Of a stretch of DNA of 37,338 bases, positions 1 through 6,910 are shown piece by piece. The notes under the pieces are model-generated. The model had not been told where the DNA came from. It worked only from the letters and a program-made list of their open reading frames with translations, and ran no database searches. Position numbers and translations under genes: made by a program. Origin of the DNA: a virus. Every line of letters begins with the position of its first letter. Positions within the stretch are counted from its first letter, which is position 1. The stretch covers positions 1-37,338 of the IMG/VR virus record IMGVR_UViG_3300044675_000089; one strand, 5' to 3'.

Positions 1-949
1 AAATAGGATCATTAGACTTTTGAGATCTTATTCTCATAATTGCATTTCTTTTTGATGTAGCCCATGAGTACCCTGAATCTCCACCCCAAAGAAGCCAAGC
101 AATTTTTCCATTAGATGGTCTTTCTGCGTTGTTCCAATCTTTTCCTTGTTTGTCTACTTCATGACGAGAAAAGAAAGAATACATTCTTAACACTGTGTCT
201 GGACTTAATTCTGTTCTGTTAGATAAATCTCTTGCACGAGCAACACCAACTGCTGTTCCGCCTCTTCCAAATTTACGTCTTAATTCTAATCCTCTTTTAG
301 CATTATTTGCCATTGATTCTGTAGGTTTTAAATCTAAATCATCTAAACTTGCCTTTTCTAAATTAATATCTTCTATAAATTTTTTAACAGTTAAAGTTTT
401 CATCTTGTGTCCAACTGTAATATCCGTAGGTTTTCCATCACGATATAGTCTAATTGCTACTGCTGGATTGTTTGGTGTTCCTGTAATTTCAAATGAACTA
501 TCTGGAACTTTTATTTTTCCATTTCTAACAACTCTAATTACTTTTCCTTCTGCTCTTCCACCACTTGAATTCCAAGATACCATTTGTCCAACACGAACTG
601 AATCTGCTTTTGACATGTCGTCATTCATCATGTTTTCTTCCCCATCATTTGGGGCATTAACATATCCATCTGGAATTACTGCAAATCTGCAAGCACCTGC
701 TTCTTCAATTGGCATATCTAGTATTGCACAAGCAACTGATGATTTGTGTAATGCACAATTTCCACAGTTTACTCCTATAGAATTATTTTCATTATTTGCA
801 CCATCTACATATCCAACCCAAACTCCTCTTGCTTTATCTAATGGTCCAACTTTTTCTGACAGGGCTAATAAAGAATCTGCTAATGCTCTTTCTTCGTTTG
901 ACAATTCATCGTATAGTGGCTTTCCTTCCCACATTTCTTCTTTAATCAT
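1..949 (-). CDS. Partial head-module protein: Cys-rich, TUDOR-like (DUF2945-type) and C-terminal RARDLSNR domain
   Basis: This is an open minus-strand frame of 316 codons that runs off the left edge, so its C-terminus is missing. The ATG at 949 follows directly after the stop of the preceding gene, with AAGGA as ribosome site. Three parts are visible. Residues about 45-80 form a cysteine cluster (CGNC, then two single Cys and an IPDGY end). Residues about 115-175 resemble the hypervirulence-associated TUDOR (DUF2945) domain (RVGQMVSWNSSGG, GKVIRVVRNGKIKV). Residues about 225 onward hold a conserved block with GRGGTAVGVARARDLSNR, FFSRHEVD and AWLLWGGDSGYSW, which I know from phage proteins encoded near portal and protease genes. 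Its place after terminase suggests head assembly. The function is not established. It could be part of a portal or protease fusion completed outside the window. Confidence 0.8.
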   Translation of the reverse strand, partial: MIKEEMWEGKPLYDELSNEERALADSLLALSEKVGPLDKARGVWVGYVDGANNENNSIGVNCGNCALHKSSVACAILDMPIEEAGACRFAVIPDGYVNAPNDGEENMMNDDMSKADSVRVGQMVSWNSSGGRAEGKVIRVVRNGKIKVPDSSFEITGTPNNPAVAIRLYRDGKPTDITVGHKMKTLTVKKFIEDINLEKASLDDLDLKPTESMANNAKRGLELRRKFGRGGTAVGVARARDLSNRTELSPDTVLRMYSFFSRHEVDKQGKDWNNAERPSNGKIAWLLWGGDSGYSWATSKRNAIMRIRSQKSNDPI

Positions 950-1372
950 TTAAAATCCTTTCACAAATGGAAATAACATATCTGGACAACACTTTGCAAC
1001 TGGAACACAGTTTGGAACTGGTTGACCATTTGCTCCTGGTTTCATGCCTCTTTGAACGTATCCATCCCAACAAGGGGCTTGCTTGTCCATGTGATCTGGA
1101 CAATTTTCTTTATCATCACACTCTTCAATTGAATGTGGTTGTCTATTTGGAACATTTTCATTAGTCATTGTTCCATGATTGTCTTTGTAAAAATCGGTTA
1201 GTAATGCTTTCCCTAATGCTTTTTTAGCATTTGATTCTGCAGCATAAAGTGCACGTTGTTGATTAACTGCTTCTTCTCTAGTTGAATGGCATCCACGAAC
1301 AGTTCCATCTGGTCCGACAACGGCAAAGCCGCTTTTACAATCAGACTTTCCTCTTACAATATCATAGGGCAT
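950..1372 (-). CDS. Cys-rich head-module protein of unknown function
   Basis: The predicted protein has 140 residues. The N-terminal 45 residues carry a small module (CKSGFAVVGPDGTVRGCHST, then EEAVNQQRALYAAE) seen in phage head-region proteins. The C-terminal half has six cysteines, and a segment (CWDGYVQRGMKPG, PVPNCVPV) resembles the GMK/PNCVPK tails of phage structural proteins. A KALGKALL stretch links the halves. The ATG at 1372 has no Shine-Dalgarno sequence and lies only 6 bases after a TGATATAAT promoter motif, so a leaderless mRNA is likely. The stop is directly adjacent to the next ATG. A role in head assembly is inferred from position only. Confidence 0.8.
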   Translation of the reverse strand: MPYDIVRGKSDCKSGFAVVGPDGTVRGCHSTREEAVNQQRALYAAESNAKKALGKALLTDFYKDNHGTMTNENVPNRQPHSIEECDDKENCPDHMDKQAPCWDGYVQRGMKPGANGQPVPNCVPVAKCCPDMLFPFVKGF

Positions 1373-1378
1373 AGGATA

Positions 1379-1387
1379 ATTATATCA
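1379..1387 (-). promoter_or_regulatory. Extended -10 promoter TGATATAAT, leaderless type
   Basis: On the minus strand TGATATAAT matches the extended -10 consensus TGnTATAAT. Six bases separate it from the ATG at 1372, so transcription would begin about at the start codon. The same nine bases occur upstream of the genes starting at 13081, 15536 and 37279. No TTGACA-like -35 is visible. Confidence 0.55.
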
Positions 1388-1732
1388 CTATCTATTACGC
1401 CTAGTAAGCATATTTTGAATAAAGTTTATTTCTTCATAACCAATAGATGGGAATACATCCTTTTCATAGTCTATATCTTTCAACATAACCATAGGGGTTC
1501 CTTCTTTATCAAAGGTCATTTCTATATACCCTTTTTCCCACAAGTTAAAAGCCAACTGATTAATATGATTCATATGCTCTTGAAACAGTTCTGGCATAAG
1601 TTCTTGACATTTTTCTGTCATAGTATAGGTTATATCCTCGGTAATAGGATCTATTCCATATATTTCTATTAGGCCATGTTCAAGCAACATGTCCATAAAA
1701 AAGTCTGCTTCTTCTTTACTAAACTCTTCCAT
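1388..1732 (-). CDS. Conserved phage protein of unknown function downstream of terminase
   Basis: The predicted protein has 114 residues and is acidic and mostly helical, with EEADFFMDMLLEHGLIEI near the N-terminus and LTRRNR at the C-terminus. Its TMTEKCQELMPELF motif is typical of small proteins encoded between terminase and portal in related phages, as far as I can recall. I cannot name a biochemical role. The start ATG overlaps the terminase stop (TAATG), so translation is probably coupled to the large subunit. The gene ends 15 bases before the next start, and that gap contains the promoter at 1379-1387. Confidence 0.78.
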   Translation of the reverse strand: MEEFSKEEADFFMDMLLEHGLIEIYGIDPITEDITYTMTEKCQELMPELFQEHMNHINQLAFNLWEKGYIEMTFDKEGTPMVMLKDIDYEKDVFPSIGYEEINFIQNMLTRRNR

Positions 1733-3507
1733 TATATTAGCCTATATGTTTCTAGATAGTCTTTAATATCGGGAGTAATTTCTGGCTTTATCTTTTTACC
1801 CTCTGGTTCATGTCTATCAGCCTTGGTAGTTTTCCAGGTATGAATTTCTATTTCCTGTACCTTTTCTCTTCTTGTGTTAGCGATAGCATTATATACTGAA
1901 CCACACATAGCGTCAGCCAAATCTTTAGATTTCTTTCTAGGATGATCTACTCTATTACCAACAATTCTTAACTCTAAAAGTTCATCTTTTAATATGTCAA
2001 TATGTGGGGCTATAAGTCTTTCTTCGTATACTAACATAGCAAGATCTTCATAATGTTTTTTAGCAACAGATAATGTTTCAGTTCTTATTCCTACCTGCTT
2101 TAATTCTTGTTGAATATCAAACGATTGCCACCTATCAAAAGAAACTAAACCAAGGTTAAATCCTAGTCTTCTTAAATTAATAATCCAATTCTTAACTTCA
2201 CTTAGATCTACAGGACCTTCACGATGTGGTTCCCACCACACTATAGCATCTACTACTACAAGAGGAACAACTTGTTCGTAATCATTAAAAGATTTAACGC
2301 TTACCCATTTATCTACGTGAGCAATTGATACAGCACACTTGTCATGCTTTTGTGCTAAGTCAGCGTGAACATAATAAACGATATTAGGATCTGGAACAAA
2401 AGTCTCATCTATTCTTTTAGCAGAATCTATTGGGTTTCTTCTTGACAAACTTGATTCTATCTTTTCTCTTGATTTAAAGAATGCATCTGATGAAACAGTA
2501 GCCATACAAGCAAAACGCATCAATGCATCTTGTGGATCATCAAAGAATGCTTTTTTAAAGTCTTCTATTTTTCTAGTTGGATTCATTTCCCAAGTTGGTC
2601 TTCTTAGTGCAAAGATTCCTGGAAGTTTATAAGACTCAATATGATCTTCTTCCCACTCAATAGAAAACTTATTCTTAGGATCATCTTCTGATAATTCTGG
2701 ATTAACTACAAACTCATGATGTCTTGTTACTGTTTCTTTATCTGCTATAACTGCATCATATCTTTGAGAAATAAAATCACCTTTAAATCTTGGAAAAGAA
2801 AGAAGAATTACTTTACCAAAATCTGGAAAACGAGAATCTACAGAACCTCTAAATGCTTTATACATATTATCAGCAGTCTTACCTTGCTCATTACCACCAG
2901 AACCTTCCATTGCAAACGCTGAAATTTCATCAAGAACTGCAAGCATTAAGTTTAAACCTTCTGCTGATTCTCTTTCAGAATGTCCAGAGTAAACAGTAAT
3001 TGCTTTATTAAATTCTATGTTGTTTACTTTTGCTTCATACTTACCAGCAAACCAAGGAGAGTTTTCAATCTTAGACTTAAAGCCTTTAAAAAAAACGTTC
3101 TTTGCTTGTTCTGCGTTAACAGCAACATTGATAAGGTCTATTGCATCATTCGATGGTTTCCCAAAATACCTCGATGGATCTTTGAGGCACAAAAGTTTAT
3201 AGACAATATAAGCACAGCCAATGGTAGAAGTATGATCTTTACCACTACCCTTTCCACACATAAGAATAACTTCTTGTTTAGTGTATCTTTTATAATGACT
3301 TTCTCCTTCTTCTTTACCCATTAATTTTACTAAATCTTCTTTTCTATATATCTGACTCATGCACTCAACAAGAGTATACTGATACTCAGATAGTTCTGGC
3401 ATATTAAGATAATCTTTACTCTTAACAAATGTTCTTACATCTACTGGCTTTTCTTCAAATTGATTTTCATCTAGTGCTTCTAAAAAATCACTCAGGTCTA
3501 GAGTCAA
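1732..3507 (-). CDS. terL: Terminase large subunit
   Basis: This 591-residue protein is the DNA-packaging motor: an ATPase that pumps DNA into the prohead and a nuclease that cuts concatemers. Walker A is at residues 84-91 (CGKGSGKD). The Walker B hydrophobic strand ends in DE at 193-194 (LAVLDE). The C-terminal RNase H-like nuclease shows candidate metal-binding Asp at 383 (HADLAQKHDK), 458 (SFDRWQS) and 532 (KDLADAMCG). The length is normal for the family. The start is TTG at 3507, chosen because GGAGG lies 8-9 bases upstream and because the frame overlaps the small-subunit gene by 20 bases. It sits between the small subunit and the head module, the usual order. The packaging type (cos or headful) cannot be told from this alone. 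Confidence 0.95.
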   Translation of the reverse strand: MTLDLSDFLEALDENQFEEKPVDVRTFVKSKDYLNMPELSEYQYTLVECMSQIYRKEDLVKLMGKEEGESHYKRYTKQEVILMCGKGSGKDHTSTIGCAYIVYKLLCLKDPSRYFGKPSNDAIDLINVAVNAEQAKNVFFKGFKSKIENSPWFAGKYEAKVNNIEFNKAITVYSGHSERESAEGLNLMLAVLDEISAFAMEGSGGNEQGKTADNMYKAFRGSVDSRFPDFGKVILLSFPRFKGDFISQRYDAVIADKETVTRHHEFVVNPELSEDDPKNKFSIEWEEDHIESYKLPGIFALRRPTWEMNPTRKIEDFKKAFFDDPQDALMRFACMATVSSDAFFKSREKIESSLSRRNPIDSAKRIDETFVPDPNIVYYVHADLAQKHDKCAVSIAHVDKWVSVKSFNDYEQVVPLVVVDAIVWWEPHREGPVDLSEVKNWIINLRRLGFNLGLVSFDRWQSFDIQQELKQVGIRTETLSVAKKHYEDLAMLVYEERLIAPHIDILKDELLELRIVGNRVDHPRKKSKDLADAMCGSVYNAIANTRREKVQEIEIHTWKTTKADRHEPEGKKIKPEITPDIKDYLETYRLI

Positions 3508-4015
3508 TTACAACTACCTCCGTTTGAATCTCAGACAACTTTTCCATAATTTCTTGTCTAATTTCTGGATGGTTAGAAGCAACTTCTTTTAAGATACCAA
3601 TTAAAACTCCTTGTTTTCTTTCCATTTCAATAATCTGTTCTGCTATTTCTTTATTATCTAACAACCCTGCTTTTTGTAGCATTTCAAGTCTTTTACTTTC
3701 AATATCTGCAATAAGTTTAATAGCCTGAGTCTTGGCACCAAGATTTGCATTCTGATCTGCAACATCAATTACTTCATAAGATTTTTTAATTAAAGATGAA
3801 AAGTGTTGATCTGCTCCAGCAAGTGCTTCCTTAGCACGAGCATGGATAGCCTGATTGTTGGCCGCCATGGCTCTCCAATCGTTAAGCAACGACATAACCT
3901 TTGGTCTAGGTATATCTAACTGCTTTGATATCTGAGAGGCGTCTAAGCCCTTTAAATACTCTGTGGCAACACTATTGACTAGGTCAAGGTGTTTAACTAA
4001 ATCATTCTCGCTCAT
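3488..4015 (-). CDS. terS: Terminase small subunit
   Basis: The predicted protein has 175 residues. Residues about 15-48 form a helix-turn-helix of the type that recognises the packaging site (SVATEYLKGLDASQISKQLD, then PRPKVMSLL). The rest is predicted to be long helices suited to ring oligomerisation (residues 55-165), ending in a short acidic tail. It lies directly upstream of the large subunit and overlaps it by 20 bases, and it overlaps the gene before it by 14 bases. The assignment rests on the HTH, length and adjacency. I see no catalytic motif, as expected for this family. Confidence 0.85.
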   Translation of the reverse strand: MSENDLVKHLDLVNSVATEYLKGLDASQISKQLDIPRPKVMSLLNDWRAMAANNQAIHARAKEALAGADQHFSSLIKKSYEVIDVADQNANLGAKTQAIKLIADIESKRLEMLQKAGLLDNKEIAEQIIEMERKQGVLIGILKEVASNHPEIRQEIMEKLSEIQTEVVVIDSRPE

Positions 4016-4337
4016 CTAATGTCCTTAATAATACAAGGTATCCAATAAGATCTAAAACAGTATCTTCAGATGCATACTCTTTACCTTTGTGTATTCTATT
4101 AAGTTTATCATCAATACGGATATAAATTTGTTCTTTTGGGGTAGATTTACTGAATATGTTAATAGGATGACTATATGAACTACCATAAGAGTTATTCTTT
4201 TTAATAAGTAGTTCTGCTATATCTAGGCATTCATCTAATATCTTTCTACCCGCAGGTGCTTGGGTTGAGATATCACGAATAAACTTCATGCGATCTTCAA
4301 GTTGTTTTTCAAAATCTGGATACTTATAGTCAGCCAT
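4002..4337 (-). CDS. DUF1599-like (nucleotide-modification-associated) protein
   Basis: The predicted protein has 111 residues and is all-helical. It has the layout I associate with DUF1599 / nucleotide modification associated domain proteins: AELLIKKNNSYGSSY, then PINIFSK, then YIRIDDKLNRI and a C-terminal EDTVLDLIGYLVLL. The family is related in style to MazG-like nucleotide pyrophosphohydrolases, but I cannot point to a proven EExxD metal site here. It might act on a modified or host-derived nucleotide. That is inference from the family name and from its place in the replication block. The start overlaps the stop of the HTH gene (TAATG). Confidence 0.68.
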   Translation of the reverse strand: MADYKYPDFEKQLEDRMKFIRDISTQAPAGRKILDECLDIAELLIKKNNSYGSSYSHPINIFSKSTPKEQIYIRIDDKLNRIHKGKEYASEDTVLDLIGYLVLLRTLDERE

Positions 4338-4489
4338 TATTTTCTCTTTGACTTTTTGATTTGGAACTTGGCCATATAGACATAGATAGTTTCGAGGCTA
4401 ACTCCGCATTCTTTAGCAACTTCCAAAGGAGTTTTCTTATCAACATTAATCCTTTTCTTTAGCCATACTTCATTTGTGTATAGTTTCAT
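4337..4489 (-). CDS. Small helix-turn-helix protein
   Basis: The predicted protein has 50 residues, starting at the ATG at 4489 (MKLYTNEVWLKK). A longer reading from 4531 would overlap the RuvC-like gene by 35 bases and adds a segment unlike the rest, so the shorter start is preferred. AGGGG lies about 10 bases upstream. Residues 18-45 are a homeodomain-like or resolvase-type HTH (TPLEVAKECGVSLETIYVYM) followed by a basic tail (KKSKRK). It is probably a small DNA-binding regulator. Its target is unknown. Confidence 0.72.
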   Translation of the reverse strand: MKLYTNEVWLKKRINVDKKTPLEVAKECGVSLETIYVYMAKFQIKKSKRK

Positions 4490-4496
4490 TTTATCA

Positions 4497-5105
4497 CTAC
4501 CCCTGTTTCTTGTCAATATTATGAGGTTCATCTACTAGCCTATTCCAGTTTTTAAATGAATACCATCCTATTGCAACTGCATCTGCTACATCGTCATCGT
4601 CTAATTCTAAACCAAATTCAATATTAACTATTCTTATAGTTCTTTGTTTTCTTTTTTCTCTTTCTTTTTGCTTATACCAAGAAAATGAATGATTAGGATC
4701 TGCTAGTTTTATTTCTTCTTTCTCTTGCTTTGTAAGTTTTTTATTACCAATCCAGTTTTGCCAAGCAACTGGAGAACAAGACACTACAGTTCTATTTCCA
4801 GCAACCTGAGACGATCCTATAATAGCACCTTGAACTATAGCCAAGTTAATAGCAGTTTTTTGTGAATTGGTATATATTGCAGATTCAATAACTACAGCAT
4901 CTATATTAAAATCTTTAAGAAATGGAATTAACTTTTTACAAGCATCTCCTGCTCTTTCATATACATGCTTGCCGTAAAAATTAATCTTTCCAAACTTCTT
5001 TAGTTCTCCTTCAACATATACTGAAAATGCCATAGAGTTAGTTGAAGCATCTATAGCCAAAATACTTTTAGGATGTCCTATATATAATAATTTATTTTTC
5101 TTCAT
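4497..5105 (-). CDS. RuvC-like Holliday junction resolvase
   Basis: The predicted protein has 202 residues and an RNase H fold. It would cut four-way junctions in replicating or recombining phage DNA before packaging. Candidate catalytic acids are the Asp of ILAIDAST (about residue 19), the Glu of AVVIESA (about 74) and the Asp cluster in ELDDDDVADAVAIGW near the C-terminus. ATG at 5105 is used here. A TTG at 5111 in the same frame has closer spacing to AGGGA and is a real alternative. It overlaps the preceding zinc-finger gene by 14 bases. A second, unrelated resolvase candidate is encoded at 6462-6752. Confidence 0.88.
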   Translation of the reverse strand: MKKNKLLYIGHPKSILAIDASTNSMAFSVYVEGELKKFGKINFYGKHVYERAGDACKKLIPFLKDFNIDAVVIESAIYTNSQKTAINLAIVQGAIIGSSQVAGNRTVVSCSPVAWQNWIGNKKLTKQEKEEIKLADPNHSFSWYKQKEREKRKQRTIRIVNIEFGLELDDDDVADAVAIGWYSFKNWNRLVDEPHNIDKKQG

Positions 5106-5388
5106 AGTCAAAATAATCCCTTAGGTCTTTAATAAACTTATCTACTTTTTTCTGATTAACAAGACATGCGTTGCAAAAACCAGCATCGTTGTAAACACTT
5201 ATCAAAGTATCACAGCCTCCAGCACATCTTCTTTCCTTGCCAACTCTTGATTTGAATTTAGAAATTTGATATCTTTCAACAATTTTTTTCTTTGTTGATT
5301 CGGCACGACATTTTGGTGAACAATAAATTTGATTCTTGCTAACTGTTTTAAATTCATCATCACACCATTGACATACCTTATTGCTCAA
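5092..5388 (-). CDS. Double zinc-finger protein
   Basis: The predicted protein has about 98 residues and no ATG start. TTG at 5388 gives a natural MSNKVCQWC N-terminus. TTG at 5406, with GAGGG 9 bases upstream, would add six residues. Two metal-binding units are visible. The first is CQWC followed about 16 residues later by CSPKC. The second is CAGGC followed by CNAC. The N-terminal unit resembles FCS/MYM-like fingers that often carry YCSPKCR. Binding to DNA or protein is likely, but the role is unknown. It sits between two nuclease genes with short overlaps on both sides, so it may assist one of them. Confidence 0.75.
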   Translation of the reverse strand: MSNKVCQWCDDEFKTVSKNQIYCSPKCRAESTKKKIVERYQISKFKSRVGKERRCAGGCDTLISVYNDAGFCNACLVNQKKVDKFIKDLRDYFDYEEK

Positions 5389-6151
5389 TTTCTTTTCTTC
5401 TCTCAATTTTTATGACACCCTCTTCTCTTGAGTTACATACTTTTTCAAGTGGGCAAGACATACAAACCTTAGATCCAACACGATACGCTCTTTCTGGAAG
5501 TTGTTTATCTTGAAAGGCTTTATAAGTTTTTTGCATCCAATCAAAAAGATAATCAATAAACTCTACATGCTTTTCATTTGCTACAACAGGAATAACACAT
5601 ATCTCATGAGTGTTTTTTGATTCGTAAACAATAGCACCCACTTTTTGTTTTAAAATCTTCATATAAATTAGAAGTTGTTCTACATGGTAAGCACTTGCAT
5701 GACCATTATTTTTATGATAATCAAATGCTTCACTTTTAGTTGTCTTGATTTCAAGAAGAACTAGTTGATCATCTAAACTAACCATTGCATCTGCATACCC
5801 AAAAATTGGAGGATCGGCATTAACAATTTGTTTTTCACTCCATTCAAGAATACCTTGTGCCTCTAAAGCCTTTTGTATTCTTTCATGACCACTTGTTCCA
5901 GCATTCATATTGGCATAGTTGATGCCTGTATTCTTTTCTTCCCATTCATTACCCTCAAATGCTAAATACCAATATCTTGCACAGTGACCTTGACCAAATA
6001 CAATTGTAGATGGGCTAAAAGTTTTCTTTTGAGTAAAACCAGATCTTGTATTAACCTTAAACTGACCTTGTTCAATATGATCTGCAATCTTAGATAAATC
6101 AATTTGACTTTCTTTCTTTTTAATAATTTTATTAACTAATGATTTAGCCAC
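5378..6151 (-). CDS. Cas4-like PD-(D/E)XK nuclease with Fe-S cysteines
   Basis: The predicted protein has 257 residues. Nuclease motifs in order are H89 (GTSGHERI), D121 (PIFGYADAMVS), E134-x-K136 (LLEIKTTK) and Q159 with Y163 (HVEQLLIYM), the RecB/Cas4 pattern. Four cysteines are placed as in Cas4 and AddB: C57 (GHCARYW), then C230, C233 and C239 (CMSCPLEKVC). They should hold an iron-sulfur cluster that staples the domain. It probably resects DNA ends for RecA. There is no cas1 or CRISPR array, so a replication or recombination role is far more likely than adaptation. GTG at 6151 overlaps the previous stop (TAGTG). Confidence 0.88.
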   Translation of the reverse strand: MAKSLVNKIIKKKESQIDLSKIADHIEQGQFKVNTRSGFTQKKTFSPSTIVFGQGHCARYWYLAFEGNEWEEKNTGINYANMNAGTSGHERIQKALEAQGILEWSEKQIVNADPPIFGYADAMVSLDDQLVLLEIKTTKSEAFDYHKNNGHASAYHVEQLLIYMKILKQKVGAIVYESKNTHEICVIPVVANEKHVEFIDYLFDWMQKTYKAFQDKQLPERAYRVGSKVCMSCPLEKVCNSREEGVIKIERRKEIEQ

Positions 6152-6462
6152 TAGAATGTCCTAACATTGTATTTAAGGGCATCAACTAATTTGTCGATTG
6201 CTTCTCTCATTGCATAGTACATATTCTTTTTTGCTCTATCATCTTTTTTAACGTGTGAATACCAAGCAGCCAGCATAGCAAACTTGGCAGCATAAGCCTG
6301 TAGTTGTGTGATTAGCAGTGTAGCCTTTGCTGGTGGCAGATCTGGATTAGATATTAACTTTGTAATGACAACTAAAGCCTTTGTTAACTCTTCGTCATGC
6401 ATATACTCTGATATTTCGTTAAACTCTGTTACTTTATTTAATAACTCTACTGTAGTTTCCAT
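6151..6462 (-). CDS. Small helical protein of unknown function in the recombination block
   Basis: The predicted protein has 103 residues from the ATG at 6462, which overlaps the previous stop as TGATG. An in-frame GTG one codon earlier is less likely. The sequence is predicted all-helical, with LPPAKATLLITQLQAYAAKF in the middle and MREAIDKLVDALKY near the end. I recognise the type as common beside Cas4-like nucleases and RecA in phages of this sort but know no activity. Tight coupling on both sides (1-base overlaps with the resolvase and the nuclease) suggests a partner or structural role with one of them. Confidence 0.75.
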   Translation of the reverse strand: METTVELLNKVTEFNEISEYMHDEELTKALVVITKLISNPDLPPAKATLLITQLQAYAAKFAMLAAWYSHVKKDDRAKKNMYYAMREAIDKLVDALKYNVRTF

Positions 6463-6752
6463 CACTTCTTCTCTCTTAGTTGTTCAAATACTTCCCACTC
6501 TATTATAGCAAGTCTTACTTTTTTGCTACCCTCGCCAAGAACAATCATTAATGCTGGATCTTTTGCTCTGTCTACTTTCATTGTGTCTGATACAATCTTA
6601 GCCCAAGAGTCTTGGCTAACAGAATATGACTTAGAATATTCTTTAACATCTATAACAAAATCTTCATTGCTACCGTCTGCCTTTACCATTCCTCTACCAG
6701 AATTTTTATGCTGTTTAGCACCAATTCTTTTCAACTCTCCACGCTCAGACAT
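6462..6752 (-). CDS. Probable PD-(D/E)XK resolvase/endonuclease (Hjc-like)
   Basis: The predicted protein has 96 residues. ATG at 6752 is chosen because it overlaps the stop of the hidden gene upstream (TAATG). An earlier start at 6809 would overlap that gene by 58 bases. Visible elements are an N-terminal Glu (SERGELKRIG), a basic SGRG stretch, an acidic pair (NEDF) and a strand ending in D-V-K-E (FVIDVKEYSKS), which together match the order of archaeal-type Holliday junction resolvases and related nucleases. The C-terminal half contains VRLAIIEWEVFEQL. Activity as a resolvase is inferred from the motif pattern and from the RecA neighbourhood. It could instead be a restriction-like nuclease. 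Confidence 0.62.
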   Translation of the reverse strand: MSERGELKRIGAKQHKNSGRGMVKADGSNEDFVIDVKEYSKSYSVSQDSWAKIVSDTMKVDRAKDPALMIVLGEGSKKVRLAIIEWEVFEQLREKK

Positions 6753-6910
6753 TAATACCCCTTTGAAGGAAAGACAACTTTTGATAAGTGCTTTTCTAAA
6801 CACATCCAAGTCAACTCCCTTTTTTCTTGATATAGCCTTGCTGTTCCAACTATCGCTTTACATTCATGGCATACAAACTTACCAGGGTAAACACTATAAT
6901 TATTGTTCAA
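6752..6910 (-). CDS. Small zinc-finger protein between recA and the resolvase
   Basis: This 52-codon gene starts at TTG 6910, inside the last codons of recA, and ends with a TAA that overlaps the ATG of the next gene (TAATG). Without it there would be a gap of nearly 150 bases in an otherwise packed operon. It encodes FVCHECKAIVGTARLYQ, then TWMCLEKHLSKVVF, so a CxxC unit and a C-x3-H unit form a likely zinc site at C14, C17, C37 and H41. Similar short CHEC/C-x3-H proteins occur in actinobacterial phages as I recall. The TTG start has only a weak ribosome site and is the least certain part. Confidence 0.65.
   Translation of the reverse strand: MNNNYSVYPGKFVCHECKAIVGTARLYQEKRELTWMCLEKHLSKVVFPSKGY

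Noticed and set aside
195-953. Long plus-strand open frame of 252 codons at the left edge
   Set aside because: It is antisense to a minus-strand frame with known phage domains and a ribosome site. Its own product is low-complexity, as expected for a shadow frame.
4337-4531. Longer HTH protein starting at 4531
   Set aside because: The extension overlaps the RuvC-like gene and adds an unrelated segment. ATG at 4489 is better placed.
5378-6151. CRISPR-linked Cas4
   Set aside because: No repeat-spacer array and no cas1/cas2 are present. The context is phage recombination.
6462-6809. Longer form of the resolvase starting at 6809
   Set aside because: The extra 19 residues overlap the hidden zinc-finger gene in another frame. 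The ATG at 6752 has a TAATG junction and matches the family-like N-terminus.
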